Positions 10,761-22,650 of a stretch of 64,000 bases of DNA are shown piece after piece; the first letter of the stretch is position 1, and each line of letters begins with the position of its first letter. The stretch is from assembly GCF_963678635.1 (NCBI RefSeq), contig NW_026971431.1:49536-113535 (forward strand), read 5' to 3'. Origin of the DNA: Symsagittifera roscoffensis. Lineage: Eukaryota; Xenacoelomorpha; Acoela; Convolutidae. Both the position numbers and the translations under genes were made by a program. The notes beneath the pieces are model-generated. The model made no database searches. It was given only the letters and a program-made list of their open reading frames with translations, and was not told the origin of the DNA.

Positions 10761-11394
10761 CTTACAACAAGGTTTTGCGTTTTTCGCATATGCACAAGAA
10801 AAAGGAAGTTAGGTTTTTGCATTTAAAAAAAACCACAAAGAAACTTGCATCTTACAAAAAAAACTTATGATACACTTGGCACACTTGTTAAAAAAACCAA
10901 AACAATTTTTGCATCATGTAAAAAAAATTAAATAAAATTTGCAATTTTGTTGAAAAAATCAAATGAGCTCTTGCCCTCGTGTTAAAAGTTACAAAATTAT
11001 CGTTCAAAATACTTGTGACAAGATTCGTTTAACAAATGTTCAATTATCATGAAAAAAATTTATTTGAAAAAGCTAATCCCAGAGTCTGACATGATTCTCG
11101 ACAGAGCTAGGAAGGTGCCTTTTTAACTTTTTAAGTATCAAAAAATAATTCCTCCATAGTAAGTTGTTACGTTTTAATTTTTTTTTGTGGAAAATTTCCA
11201 TCAGAAAAAACGACGTCATTACTCAATAACTTCTGGAAGTTTCTAATTGCTAGAATCTACACATTAACTCCTAGAAATTTTTATTAAGAACCTACGCATT
11301 CTTTTTTGAAGTTTTCTGAATCTTCTAACGTCTAGAAGAATCCATTGAAAAATTAACCAAACAGATTTGCAGAACAAACTCTTAGATGATGAGA
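10761..11394. other. AT-rich spacer without recognised gene
   Basis: Only short open frames in A/T-run-rich sequence were seen. It joins module B copy 2 to module A copy A3. Confidence 0.4.
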
Positions 11395-13800
11395 TTGATG
11401 AAAAAGTTTATGGGTTTTATAATTTTTTTATTTTGTTTAATTCTAATAAAAGATACTGAATCAAAAATCTAATTAAGAACAGTTTTCAAGCAATTTTTCC
11501 CCTTTTTTAGAAATTTTTTCGAAATTAGCTTCAGGTCAACAACAAGTGTTTTTCTACATGACTTCTTATAGACAATTAAGGTCAACCAATTTGATGAGAC
11601 AAAATTTTTCTCTCTTTTAAACTAAAAAAAACTGTTGAAAAACTTGGTACTATTTCAGATATTTTCTACGTTTTTAGAAAAAGTAACCAAAACTAGATTT
11701 AAGCTGGTAAAAAGATACAGCAGAAAAAATATATCTTTCATTTTATTTCCTAAGGTTCAGGTCATTCTATCAACATGGGTGAAATTTTTTGAAGGAGCGG
11801 AAATCAATTCCAAAAGTTGAAACCAATCATGATAGAACAGGCAAGTAACTGCATCCAATTTGAAATTGGAACAGAAACTGTCAATAATCTCAAATTTAAC
11901 AGAAACTCACAGACTAGTGAGCAATTTTATTATATTTCTCAGAATAGAGGGAGCTCGAGAGTAAAAGAATTAGAGAAATCGAAAAAGAATTGGCTATGTC
12001 TAAATCGCCTTCGAGAAAAAAATTTGGGTTTTCATATGATTCAAACAAAATTTTTTCTGACGAAATTGTGAATTTGGGATACGGAAAAGGTTTTTATTTG
12101 CTTACAACTGTTTTCATTTACTTGCTTTCAATTATTACAAATATCTGTTTTTGAACAAATGGTTGAATTTGACATCTTCTACAGAGATCGAAGAAGTGTT
12201 TCAGTCCCTTAAGAATTTCCCTACATGATTGGCAAAAATTGAAACAATTCGTGATTGAACGTTAATGAAAAAAAATGAATGTTCAACGGGAAAACTTAGC
12301 TCTGTTGAGAGGAAAACTTGGTGTGATACATGAAAAAAAGTGAAAACGAACTCGAAAATTAACTCAATTTTTGTTTCAAATTATTTTTCTACTTAATTAT
12401 TAACATTTCCTATTTGTTTGTAAATTGAGTGTTTTTTTTTCATTTGAATTAAACATTCCTGAACCAAAGCTTAGTTTTTGAATATTTATCAGTGCAATTT
12501 CTTAAGAGCACATTTGGAGACAATTGAGTTTTTTTTATCACAAAGCTTACATAATCACTATTTACAGAATCATAACCATCAATAAGAAAGTTAACTGCTT
12601 TGAACAACTCAGATTCATGCTTTGAGTTTTAACTTTTCAAATTCTGTCTAAGATGCTGAGCCGAGAGTTTGCGTAGATGTAGGTTTTTGATTAGAACTTG
12701 GATAAAGTTTTTTGAATTTTTTCGGAATGATTCGTTTCCTTGATACGCTTGGTGTTTCTCCACCTCCTTTCTACAGTAATCTATATTAAAAACTGCAACT
12801 CAGCTGAATGAATACTTCCCCATTTGATGTAATAATACTTGAATAGTATCTGTGTTTGTACAAAGTGTAAAGACAATCAATTGCTTGATATATGTAGATA
12901 GATTTGTCTAATCTCTGAAGATTTTGGCTCAGAAATGTTCCTATTAATTTTAAATGAAACTTGCAACTTTCCAAGGAATAGAAAGAATCGTGAGTGGACA
13001 CGTAATAATCCTGGAATAATATGGTTTTTCGTAAAATTCGTTAGAAACAGAAGTAAAAAAATGATTTATTATGATAATCGGAATAAAAGCTGGGAAAAGC
13101 AAGACACATATCTGCTACCATTGGGAAGAATATGGTGGATTTTTACAGTAGTAGTATCGCGCCTACGCAACTTTATTGGGAAAGTTCTTAAAAAATTTTC
13201 CATATTTGGTACTACTTCCATCTATGGAAATCGCGATGACACATACTGCTTACTTCAAAAATATACTCAAGAAAAGACAATTTTCCCAATTATATTGAAT
13301 TCTCAAAAAATCAATCAAGAGTTGGGAGATTTGATTGATTCCAAAAATCCTAAAAGGGAAAATTTATTTTGAACCCTTGCTTTCACTATTAAAAATAAAT
13401 AATTTGGGACAAATTGAAAAGTCCCAACATGTCTATCTTAGTGAAAAAGAAGGAGAAGCAATATGGACAATCCGGAATATCGTTATTCACGATGCTCAAA
13501 AACTTGGACTCGTACCTATATATGCAGCCAAATCTGGCAAAGAATAAACTATGGATCACGAGCTCGACATCTGTATTAGAGTATATGAAATTGCAACATA
13601 AGACATGAGGAGGTTGTATGTCACAATCAAGACGTGCAGTGTGAACAAGCTACCCTTCTTTCAGATTCGACACTTCATTGCAAAGGAAAATGAAGAATTG
13701 AAGCAAGTTGCCTATGTCAACTATACTCTGAACGAATTCAAAGAACTGTCTCAAATTTCTTTAATAAATGTAAGTCTCACTAATGCTTTGTGATGTTTGG
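11395..13800 (+). pseudogene. Module A copy A3, most complete representative of the family
   Basis: This copy shows most of the module A exons. A short signal-peptide-like start at 11,410 (MGFIIFLFCLILIKDTESK) is cut by TAA at 11,470. After TACTATTTCAG at about 11,655, the frame FSTFLEKVTKTRFKLVKRYS runs to 11,818. The SPSRKK exon spans about 11,830-12,358 with several frameshifts. The LSPEF-type exon lies at about 12,570-12,740. A 145-codon open frame at 12,935-13,372 includes LPLGRIWW and FGTTSIYGNRDDTYCLL, overlaps a second frame at 13,335-13,547 (LGQIEKSQHVYLSEKEGEAI), and is followed at 13,605-13,793 by VAYVNYTLNEFKEL. The order is the same in other copies. The frameshifts between adjoining frames indicate a decayed multi-exon gene of unknown function. 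Confidence 0.45.
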
Positions 13801-14280
13801 TAATTGAATTTTTATTGAATCAAAACTATTTATTCTCACTGAAGTGTACATTTAGAGCTAGGACATCTGAGGAAAAATCAGACAAAACATGCAATTTAAC
13901 CAAAATTCACATGAAACACTAACTAATTATCAGTTAAATTTCCAGTATTTGTTTAATAAATTACAGAAAAATTTAATTAACTACTGATTTTATCAAAATT
14001 TAAGTAGGTTTTTTCTTATTTGAAGAAATTACAAACAAAACTGTATATTTAGTTGAACACTTTATCATTTTTTTCGAATTTATGAATTTAATTGTTTGTT
14101 TTTTTTTGCCCTAATTTGAGGTTTTGATTGGCGACTTGAATTTTCTATAAACTAATTAGTTTCTAAGAAAGGAAAAACCATTTTATGGTGATTGTTATAA
14201 CGAAAGATTTCAAAATGATACATTTAGTCGAGTTTTTTAAAAAGTTTTCTTGTTAATTTCAGGAAAAAATATGTTTCTGT
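13801..14280. other. Spacer shared by module A units
   Basis: No gene is seen. The sequence has counterparts after the other long module A units (about 24,130-24,310, 32,750-33,240, 42,080-42,620), so it belongs to the repeated unit. In the 32.7-kb unit the equivalent stretch stays open as a 109-codon frame. Confidence 0.4.
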
Positions 14281-14284
14281 CAAA

Positions 14285-16010
14285 AGTGTTTTTTAATGAC
14301 TGAAAAGGAAATTTATCCGATTTTAGCTTGAACGATTTCAAAAACTTAAAGAGTGGTAGACAGACGGCGTTGATGGTGATTGTTTTAGTTTTAACATGTA
14401 CAGAAACCCAGAAACCTCATTAATTATGTTAAAAATATGGAGAGCAGATTTCAGAAAAGAAGAGTACTGCCCCAGACTTAGCAACAACGTTTTCATTTTG
14501 AAGAGTTAACTCAGATTGAGTGGTCGATCATTGAAAAACTAAACAAGGGAAGAGCCAATGAAACAAAAATGAGGATAAGTATCATCTTTTAATCTATTAT
14601 TCAAATATAAAAACTTTCCGGCTGCTTATATTACAATATTACCAAAAGAAAAAAAAAAAAATTATTTCGGTAATTTCTTCTTTCACTGGTTAGAAACAGA
14701 ACAAGTCAAAAAATATTTGATCGAAATTTCAAATTTTGAAGTGAGTATCGAAAAAAAATATTTAAATCAGACAAGAAATCTCATTTTGGTGCCAAATGAA
14801 TAAGTTCGTTATCTTGGAAAAATTCAAAAAAATTGATTAATTGGGAAGTTTTATAAAAATAATTTTGTTCTGATTTAAAAAATATTTTAAATTGTGTGGG
14901 TTTTTCAATCTGATTGTTTGACATCAAAATTGATGAAAAGTCATTTTAAGTAAAAGCTTGATTCTGATTTGTTCATATCAAAAAAGATAAGAATTTTCTC
15001 ATTAGTAATGTTTGGTTCTGATTGGTTGACATCAATTTTTTGAAAAATTCCATGGTTATATTGGATGATTTTTATTCCAGCTTGATGAAATTGGATGAGA
15101 TCTATTCCAATTTGTTTTCACGTTAAATACAATTGGTTGATAAATTTGCTGTTTTTATTTCCTGAAATGGAAATTTATCAGTTTTCAAGGTTGAACTATT
15201 ACAAAAAACTAAAAGAGTGGTAGACAGACAGGGTTGATGGTGATTGTACAGTTTTAACTTGTACCGAAAGCCAGAAAGCTCATTAATTTTGTTAAAAATA
15301 TGGAGAGGAGAACTCAGAACAGAAGAGTACTGCCAGATTTAGCAACAATGTTTTCATTTAGAAGAGTTAACTCAGATTGAGTGGTCGATCATTGAAAAAC
15401 AAAACAATGGAAGAGCCTATGAAACAAAAAATAAAGATAAGTAACGTCTTTTAATCGATTATCCGAGTTTAAAAACTTTCGGCAGCTTAAATTACAATAT
15501 GCCAAAAGGAAAAGATAAAATTGTATATTTCGGTATTTTCTTTTTTCACTGGTTAGAAACAGAACAAACGAAAAAATTTTGATTGAAATTTCAAATTTTG
15601 AAGTGAATATCGAAAAAAAACAAACATAAATCAGACAGGAAATCTCATTTTGTTGCCATATGAATATGTTCGTTATCTTGGAAAATATCAATAAAATTGA
15701 TTAATTGGGAAGTTTTATGAAAATAGTTTTGTTCTGATTGACAAAATATTTCAAATACTGTCAATTTTTCAATCTGATTGCTTGACATCAAAATTGATGA
15801 AAAGTCCATTTTAAGTAAAATCTTGATTCTGATTTGTTGATATCAAAAAAGATAAAGTTTTTCTCAGAAGTAAAGCTCAGTTCTGATTGGTTGACATCAA
15901 TTTTTTTTTAATTCCATGGTTATATTAGATGATTTTTATTTCATTCAGCTTGATCAAATTGGATGAGATCCGTTTCAATTTTTTTTCATGTTAAAGACAA
16001 TTGATTGATA
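14285..16010 (+). repeat. Direct tandem duplication of about 863 bp upstream of zinc-finger copy 2
   Basis: The segment beginning near GATGGTGATTGT (14,372 and 15,236) and containing CATTAATT at 14,418 and 15,281 occurs twice at an 863-bp offset. Each half ends with three or four CTGATTGG-type boxes (14,912, 14,966, 15,020 and 15,737, 15,777, 15,832, 15,885) followed by TTGACATCAA. The array proximal to the zinc-finger ATG is therefore the second of two. No gene is recognised; minus-strand frames here are not conserved as protein. Confidence 0.6.
15734..15900 (+). promoter_or_regulatory. CCAAT-box array upstream of zinc-finger copy 2
   Basis: GATTG or GATTGG boxes start near 15,736, 15,776, 15,831 (degenerate) and 15,884. 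The last three are about 54 bp apart and each is followed by TTGACATCAA or TTGATATCAA. They lie about 240-390 bp before the zinc-finger ATG. Equivalent arrays lie before the other two copies. Confidence 0.5.
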
Positions 16011-16121
16011 AATTTGCTGTTTTTATTCACTTTAAGTCTTTTTATGAGGCTATTCGACTCTTCTTATCTTAAACTTTGGGACAACCTAAATCTCCCATTT
16101 CATCTTTCTTTATTTATTGAG

Positions 16122-16355
16122 ATGCCGTCACTGAAAAGAAACGAAACAGTTGCATGGCTTGAATTTGGCAGAGAACACACTCGCTTACACGCATCAAGAC
16201 ATCGTAGAAGCTGTGGTGTTTTGAAGTCTTCGAACTGTATTTTTTATACATATAGCACCGAGGAATTCACTAATCATATCAAGAAGAAGCATTCTTCTTG
16301 TCAACATAAAGTTAAATTATGTGCACAGCAGTCTCAAAACTCACTACAGGAGAAG
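16122..16355 (+). CDS. C2H2 zinc-finger exon, copy 2 (open frame, first Cys lost)
   Basis: This exon of 78 codons runs from ATG at 16,122 to a GAGAAG|GTAAAA donor at 16,355/16,356, in phase 0. The other copies give the finger as KCSNCNFYTY followed by ELTNHIKKKH, matching C-x2-C-x12-H-x4-H. In this copy the first zinc ligand is Ser (KSSNC), so the finger should not bind zinc normally. The basic segment TRLHASRHRRS precedes it. The frame is also open upstream to 16,005, but the ATG shared by the copies (MPSL) is preferred; TTTATTTATTGAG just before it could be a splice acceptor. A downstream exon was not identified. C2H2 fingers usually bind nucleic acid, and that role is inferred only from the motif. 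Confidence 0.5.
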
Positions 16356-16449
16356 GTAAAATTAATATCTTTTCTTTCTAATAATTTCACTGAAAATACC
16401 AATACAATTTCGATAAATTTGAAAAATTTTAGTAGGAAAATTACAGTTT

Positions 16450-17500
16450 TTTATCACGATTCTTGATCTGTCATTTGTTTTTTATTCAAAAGTTCTGATT
16501 GATGATAAAACCAGCAACAATCGAGTTCGATTTGTCGTGAAATTGAACAGAAAATCTTTAATCTACAGTAATAACTCCAATGGTTGCAAACTTGCGGAGA
16601 TTTTTTTGATATAAGTTTGTAGTAAAAAATCATAACATACGCTAACAAGCGGTGGTGTATTTGTTAAAAATTTTTAAGAAACTGGATACTTAAAAAATAT
16701 TGACTAATTGAAAAGTTTTGCATAGTTACTTTTCCTTGTTTAGTGCTTGTAAAAGTGTTCATAGAGAAGAGCGTTTTTAAGCAGCTAATGGTGGATGATT
16801 TATTAAAATATATTGTTCTCCACTGTTTTTTTGACGATTTTAGAAAAAAAAATTGACAAGTGACCTAGAAAAGATAAAAAAGTATATGTTTTTGCTAGCT
16901 TTTGTAAGCTTCATTTTAATAAGTACAACATTCTCAACCAAAAATTTACCTCATTATAGAAATTCAGAGTATAAACAGCAACACACAGTTCTCAGATTGA
17001 TAAAATCATTTGAAGACTTTTAGCAAAGGATTTATGGTTTAAAATATGCTTCGGTTTTTTGAGCGTTCGTTTAAATGATGCTTTTTTTCCATCTAAAAGT
17101 CGACTTTCAACGAAAATTGTTTTTCAAACTGGATGAAATTAGAAGATAGTAGGTTAAGCAGAAACTGAGAAAATAACAAATTGAGATAGAAACTCAAATT
17201 AAACCTTTGGGATTTTTGAGATAACTTTCTAGAATTTAGCTTATTTATGTTTATTTTAGATTTATAATTATGTTTAATTGATTGGAAAATTTGATATTAA
17301 TTGATAATTTAAAATGGAACTTTAGATGTTTCGAGGATATTTTATATGAAGTAAACCAAACTCTGACATCTTTTGGAAGATGATGAATTGAGCATAACTT
17401 AAAAGTTTGCTTTCAAACTCTACATTTTGATATTTTGGATGAAAAAAAAATTGATTTCTAAACAAACTGATACTTCAGCAGAACCAGTTATATGAAACTT
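16450..17500. repeat. Module C: internal direct copy of the right-arm sequence
   Basis: Segments such as the CAAACTTGCGGAG region (about 16,590), TGCTTGTAAAAGTGTTCAT (about 16,745), CAGCAACACACAGTTCTCAG (about 16,978) and CTGATACTTCAGCAGAACCAG (about 17,468) recur in the same order in the right inverted arm (43,900-45,020). They recur inverted in the left arm and partly at 24,740-25,600, 29,050-29,910 and 33,870-34,710. No gene is seen. It links the zinc-finger exon to the 277-bp cassettes. Confidence 0.6.
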
Positions 17501-17519
17501 AACATGAAAAGGTTCAATC

Positions 17520-18600
17520 AGACACACAGAATAGATTTGATGAGAAAGTTTGTGGGTTTTATTTATTTTACTATTTTGTTTGAATCCAATAAAAGGTACT
17601 CAATCATAAAACTAATTAATAGGAGTAGTTTTCAAGGAATTTATTCCTTTTTTAGAAAACCTTTCAAGATTAGCTTCAGGTCAACAACATATCGTTTTCC
17701 ACATGATCACTTATAGACAATTAAAGTCAACTGTTATATATTTCTTATATGTGATTGTTGATTTCAGATCTTGTTGACTCACAGTATAGATCATGTAGAC
17801 TCACAGTATAGATTTGATGAAAAAACGTGTGGATTTGATTTATTTTACTATTTTGTTTAAATCCAATAAAAGATACTCAATCAAAAACCTACTTAATAGG
17901 AGTAGTTTTCGAGGAATTTGTTCTTTTTTTAGAAAACCTTTCAAGATTAGCTTCAGGTCAACAACAAATCGTTTTCCACATGATCACTTATAGACAATTA
18001 AAGTCAACTGTTATATATTTCTTATATGTGATTGTTGATTTCAGATCTTGTTGACTCACAGTATAGATCATGTAGACTCACAGTATAGATTTGATGAAAA
18101 AACGTGTGGATTTTATTTATTCTACTATTTTGTTTGAATCCAATAAAAGGTACTCAATCAAAAAACTAATTAATAGGAGTAGTTTTCAAGGAATTTATTC
18201 CTTTTTAGAAAACCTTTCAAGATTAGCTTCATGTCAACAACATATCGTTTTCCACATGATCACTTATAGACAATTAAAGTCAACTGTTATATATTTCTTC
18301 TATGTGATTGTTGATTTCAGATCTTGTTGACTCACAGTATAGATCATGTAGACTCACAGTATATATTTGATGAAAAAACGTGTGGATTTTATTTATTTTA
18401 CTATTTTGTTTAAATCCAATAAAAGATACTCAATCAAAAACCTACTTAATAGGAGTAGTTTTCGAGGAATTTGTTCTTTTTTTGGAAAACCGTGCAAAAC
18501 TAGCTTCAGGTCAACAACAAACATTTTTCTACATGATCTTCTTTAGACAATTAAAGTCAACCAAATTGATGAAACAAAATTGTTCTCTTTTTTAATCTGA
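17520..18600 (+). repeat. Four tandem 277-bp cassettes with signal-peptide-like exon
   Basis: ATG-initiated units start at 17,540, 17,817, 18,094 and 18,370 (spacing 277, 277, 276). Each unit runs from an ATTTCAG acceptor-like site through GACTCACAGTATAGAT to an ATG and a short frame beginning KKRVDFIYFTILF or, in the neighbouring frame, WILFILLFCLNPIKDTQSK followed by LASGQQQ and RQLKST. The hydrophobic start resembles a signal peptide. T-run indels move copies between the two frames. Inner cassettes end with AAAGTCAACTGTTATAT; the last one continues into AAAGTCAACCAAATTGATG, which leads to the rest of module A. Confidence 0.6.
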
Positions 18601-20184
18601 AAGAAAACTGTTGTAAATTTTTTGTACTATTTCAGATTTTTTCTACGGTTTTTGAAAAACTAACCAAAACTTATTTTAAGCTGGTGAAAAGGTACATCTG
18701 AAAAATTAACATAATTCTTTTTATTTAAAAATTTCCTACAATTCAGTTCATTCTATCAACACAAGTAAATTTTTTTGAAGAAGGGGAAATCTATACCAAA
18801 AGTTGAAACCAATCAGGACAGAACACGCGAGAAACTGCATCCAATTTGAAATTAGTACCGAAACTGACAAGATTCTAAAAATTAACAAAATCTCTAGTCT
18901 AGTGAGCAAATTATAATAGATCTTTCAGAATGAGGAGAGCTCGAGAGTAAAAATCTAGTGAACAAATTATAATAAATCTTTCAGAATGGACAGAGCTCGA
19001 GAGTAAAAGAATTGGAGAAATTGGAAAATAATTGTCTATATCTAAGTCACCTTCGAGAAAAAAATACGGGTCTTCATATGATTCAAATGAAAAGAATTTT
19101 GATGAAATTGAGGTTGTTCGATACGGAAAAAGTTTTTATTTGCTTACAACTGATCATTTAAAACAAATGTCTATTTTTGAAAAAATGGTTGAATTTGACA
19201 TCTTCTACAGAGATCGGAAGAAGTGTTTCAGTCCCTTAAAGAAAAAAAAATTGAATGTTCAACAGGATAACTTAGCTCTGTTGAGAAGAAAACATGGTGT
19301 AGTACATGAAGAAGAAAGTGAAAACGAACTCGAAAATTAACTCAAATTTTGTTTCAAATTATTTTTTTTACACAATTATTAACATTTCCTTTTTGTTTGT
19401 AAATTGAGTTCTTTTTTCATTTGAGTTAATTATTCCTGAACCATAGCTTAGTTTTAGAACACTGATCAGTGCAAGCTCTAAAGAGCACTTTTGAAAACAA
19501 CTGAATATTTTCATCACAAAGCTTACATAATCACTATTTACAGAATCATAACCATCAAAAAAAGAGTCAACTACTTTGAACAAAACAGAACCATTCTCTG
19601 AGTTTTAACTTTTCAAAATCTGTCTAAATTGCTGAGCCCAGAGTTTGCGTACACGCAATTTTTTGATGAGAACTTAGATAAGGTTTTTGAACTTTCTCTG
19701 AACGATTCATTTCTTTGATACGCTTGGTGTTTTTCCAGCTCCTTTCTATCGTAAATTATATTGAACACAGCAACTAAGCTGATTGAATACTTCCCCACTT
19801 GATGTAACAATCTTTGAATAGTATCTGTGTTTGTACAAAGTGCAAAGACAATCAATTTCTTGATATTTGTGAAATTTTTGTCTAATCTCTGAAGAATTTG
19901 GCTCAGAGATGTTCCTATTAAAATTGAATGAAACTTGCAACTTTCCAAGAAATAGAAAGAATTGTGAGTAGACACGTAATAATCTTGGAAAACTATGTGT
20001 TTTTAGTAAATTTCGTAAGAAACAGAAATGAATATTGTTTAATATTATAATCGGAATAAAAGGATTTATTCAGTAGTAGTAACGGGCCTACGCAATTTCA
20101 CAGGGAAAATTCTTTCAAAATATTCCACAGTTAAAATTACTTCCATAAATGGAAATCGCGATGACACATACTGGTTACAACCAA
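18601..20184 (+). pseudogene. Module A copy A4 (short type)
   Basis: The SPSRKK exon is open from about 19,032 to 19,340 and contains SPSRKKYGSSYDS, FYLLTTDHLKQMSIFEKMVE, RDRKKCFSPLK and the full ending HEEESENELEN, although an internal stretch (the DWQK block) is deleted. The LSPEF exon at about 19,545-19,718 is open (LSPEFAYTQFFDENLDKVFE). After about 20,180 the unit jumps from TACTGGTTAC to the ACAAATAAAGTCAACC sequence of the next copy, so it lacks the later MDQKLD exon. A minus-strand frame of 120 codons (19,613-19,975) overlaps it but is treated as a shadow. The function is unknown. Confidence 0.4.
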
Positions 20185-21836
20185 ACAATCTTTTATAGAC
20201 AAATAAAGTCAACCAATTTGATGAAACAAATTTGTTCTCTTTTTAAAATTAAACTGTTGAAAATTTTTGTACTATTTCAGATATTGTCTACATTTTTAGA
20301 AAAAAAATAAAACCGAAACTTACTTTAAGCTGGTAAAAAGTACAGCTGAAAAAACTATGTAATTTATTGTATTTGAAAATCCCCTACAGTTCAGTTCATT
20401 CTATCAACATGAGTAAAAGTTTTTGAAGAGGCGGAAATCTATCCCAAAAGTTGAAACCAATCAAGATAGAACAGGCGAGTAAATGCATTCAGTTTTAAAC
20501 TGTTACAGAAACTATCAAGATTCTCAAACTTAACAAAACCTCACGGTCTAGTGAGCAAATTATATTAGATTTTTCAGAATGGAGAGAGCTCGAGAGTAAA
20601 AGAATTGGAGAAATCGGAAAAGAATTGGCTATGTCCAAGTCACCTTCGAGAAAAAAATACGGGTTTTCATATGATTCAAAAGAAAAAATTTTTGATGAAA
20701 TTGAGAATGTTTGATACGGAAAAAGTTTTTATTTGCTTACAACTGATCATTTAAAACAAATGTCTGTTTTTGAAAAAATGGTTGAATTTGACATCTTCTA
20801 CAGAGATCGGAAGAAGTCTTTCAGTCCCTTAAAAATTTCCCTTCATGATTGGCAAAAATTTGAAACAATTCGTGTTTGAACGATAAAGAAAAAAAAATTG
20901 AATGTTCAACAGGATAACTTAGCTCTGTTGAGAAGAAAACATGGTGTAGTACATGAAGAAGAAAGTGAAAACGAACTCGAAAATTAACTCAAATTTTGTT
21001 TCAAATTATTTTTTTACACAATTATTAACATTTCCTTTTTATTTGTAAATTGAGTTCTTTTTTCATTTGAGTTGATTATTCCTGAACCATAGCTTAGTTT
21101 TAGAACATTTATCAGTGCAAGCTCTAAAGAGCACTTTCGAAAACAACTGAATATTTTCATCACAAAGCTTACATAATCACTATTTACAGAATCATAACCA
21201 TCAAAAAAAGAGTCTACTACTTTGAACAAAACAGATTCATGCTTTGAGTTTTAACTTTTCAATTTCTGTCTAAAATTCTGAGCCCAGAGTTTGCGTACAT
21301 GCAAGTTTTGATTAGAACTTAGATAAGGTTTTTTGAACTTTTTCCGAACGATTCATTTTTTGATACGCTTGGTGTTTTTCCTGCTCCTTTCTATCGTTAA
21401 TTATATTGAACACCGCAACTAAGCTGATTGAATACTTTCCAACTTGATGTAACAATATTTGAATCGTATCCGTGTTTGTACAAAGTGTAAAGACAATCAA
21501 TTTCTTGATATTTGTAAAATTTTTGTCTAATCTCTGAAGAATTTGGCTCAGAGATGTTCCTATTAAAATTGAATGAAACTTGCAACTTTCCAAGGAATAG
21601 CAAGAATCGTGAGAAGACACGTAATACTCTCCGAATACTGTGTGTTTTTAGTAAATTTCGTTAGAAACAGAAATAAATATTGTTTTTTATTATAATCGGA
21701 ATAAAAGGATTTATTCAGTAGTAGTAACGGGCCTACGCAATTTCACAGGGAAAACTCTTTCAAAATATTCCACAGTTAATATTACTTCCATATATGGAAA
21801 TCGCGATGACACATACTGCTTACAACCAAACAATCT
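20185..21836 (+). pseudogene. Module A copy A5 (short type, tandem with A4)
   Basis: This repeats A4 at an offset of about 1,646 bp with moderate divergence. The family ATG of the SPSRKK exon is followed by an intact run, but the codon after ENV (family DVR) is TGA, so the exon is broken there; a later part keeps HEEESENELEN. It ends with the same fusion to the next copy as A4, with CTGCTTACAACC joined to the AATAAAGTCAACC segment. The shared junction shows that the short-unit deletion existed before the duplication. Confidence 0.4.
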
Positions 21837-22198
21837 CTTATAGACAAATAAAGTCAACCAATTTGATGAAACAAATTTGTTCTCTTTTTTAAATTAAATA
21901 GAAAACTGTTGAAAACTTTTGTACTATTTCAGATATTGTCTACATTTTTAGAAAAAAAAAACCGAAACTTACTTTAAGCTGGTAAAAAGTACAGCTGAAA
22001 AATTTTTGTAATTTATTGTATTTGAAAATCCCCTACAGTTCAGTTCATTCTATCAACATGAGTAAAAGTTTTTGAAGAGGCGGAAATCTATCCCAAAAAT
22101 TGAAACCAATCATGATAGAACAGGCGAGTAAATGCATTCAGTTTAAAACTGTTTCAGAAACTGTCAAGATTCTCAAACTTAACAAAATCTCACAGTCT
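21837..22198 (+). pseudogene. 5' part of module A copy A6 (before the 4,310-bp repeat)
   Basis: This is the upstream part of the SPSRKK exon: TACTATTTCAG at about 21,925, then the segment leading to a frame open from 22,100 that reads KPIMIEQASKCIQF and runs on without interruption into the 4,310-bp unit (SEWRELESKRIGEIGKELA, then MSKSPSRKKHGFSFDS) until 22,405. It shows that the exon once extended well upstream of the internal ATG. Confidence 0.4.
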
Positions 22199-22380
22199 AG
22201 TGAGCAAATTATAATAGATTTTTCAGAATGGAGAGAGCTCGAGAGTAAAAGAATTGGAGAAATCGGAAAAGAATTGGCTATGTCTAAGTCACCTTCGAGA
22301 AAAAAACATGGGTTTTCATTTGATTCAAATGAAAAATTTTTTGATGAAATTGTGGATGTGGGATACGGGAAAATTTTCAA

Positions 22381-22650
22381 TTGCTTACAATTGAAAAATT
22401 ACTAGAAATGTCTTTTTTTGAACAAATGGTTGAATTTGACATCTTCTACAGAGATTGGAAGAAGTGTTTCTGTCCCCTAAGAATTTCCCTACATGATATG
22501 CAAAAAATGAAACATTTCGTGATTGAACCTTCAAGAAAACAATTGAACATTCAACAGGGTAACTTAGCCCTGTTGAGAAGAAAACATGGTGTGATACATG
22601 AAGAAGAAAGTGAAAACGAACTCGAAAAATATCTCAATTTTTATTTCAAA
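22381..22650 (+). pseudogene. SPSRKK-exon C-terminal frame, 4,310 unit 1
   Basis: The frame open from 22,381 to 22,698 carries EMSFFEQMVEFDIFYRDWKK, CFCPLRISLHDMQKMKHF, RKQLNIQQGNLALLRRKHG and HEEESENELEK. Relative to short-type copies it lacks the TGA/TAA after the DWQK block, so this part is intact, but it is out of frame with the N-terminal half by one deleted base near 22,372. Equivalent frames are at 26,691 and 31,001 in units 2 and 3, and at 40,332 in copy A11. Confidence 0.45.

Noticed and set aside
19613-19975. Minus-strand frame of 120 codons opposite module A (also at 21,312-21,620 and fragments in other copies)
   Set aside because: Two overlapping minus frames vary in length between copies and start with different alternative codons, while the plus strand carries the ordered conserved exons and acceptor sites. 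Judged a shadow.
22090-22110. Programmed -1 frameshift at CCCAAAA
   Set aside because: The run is not in the codon phase needed for a classical X-XXY-YYZ slippery site. Ancestral indel or splicing is simpler.
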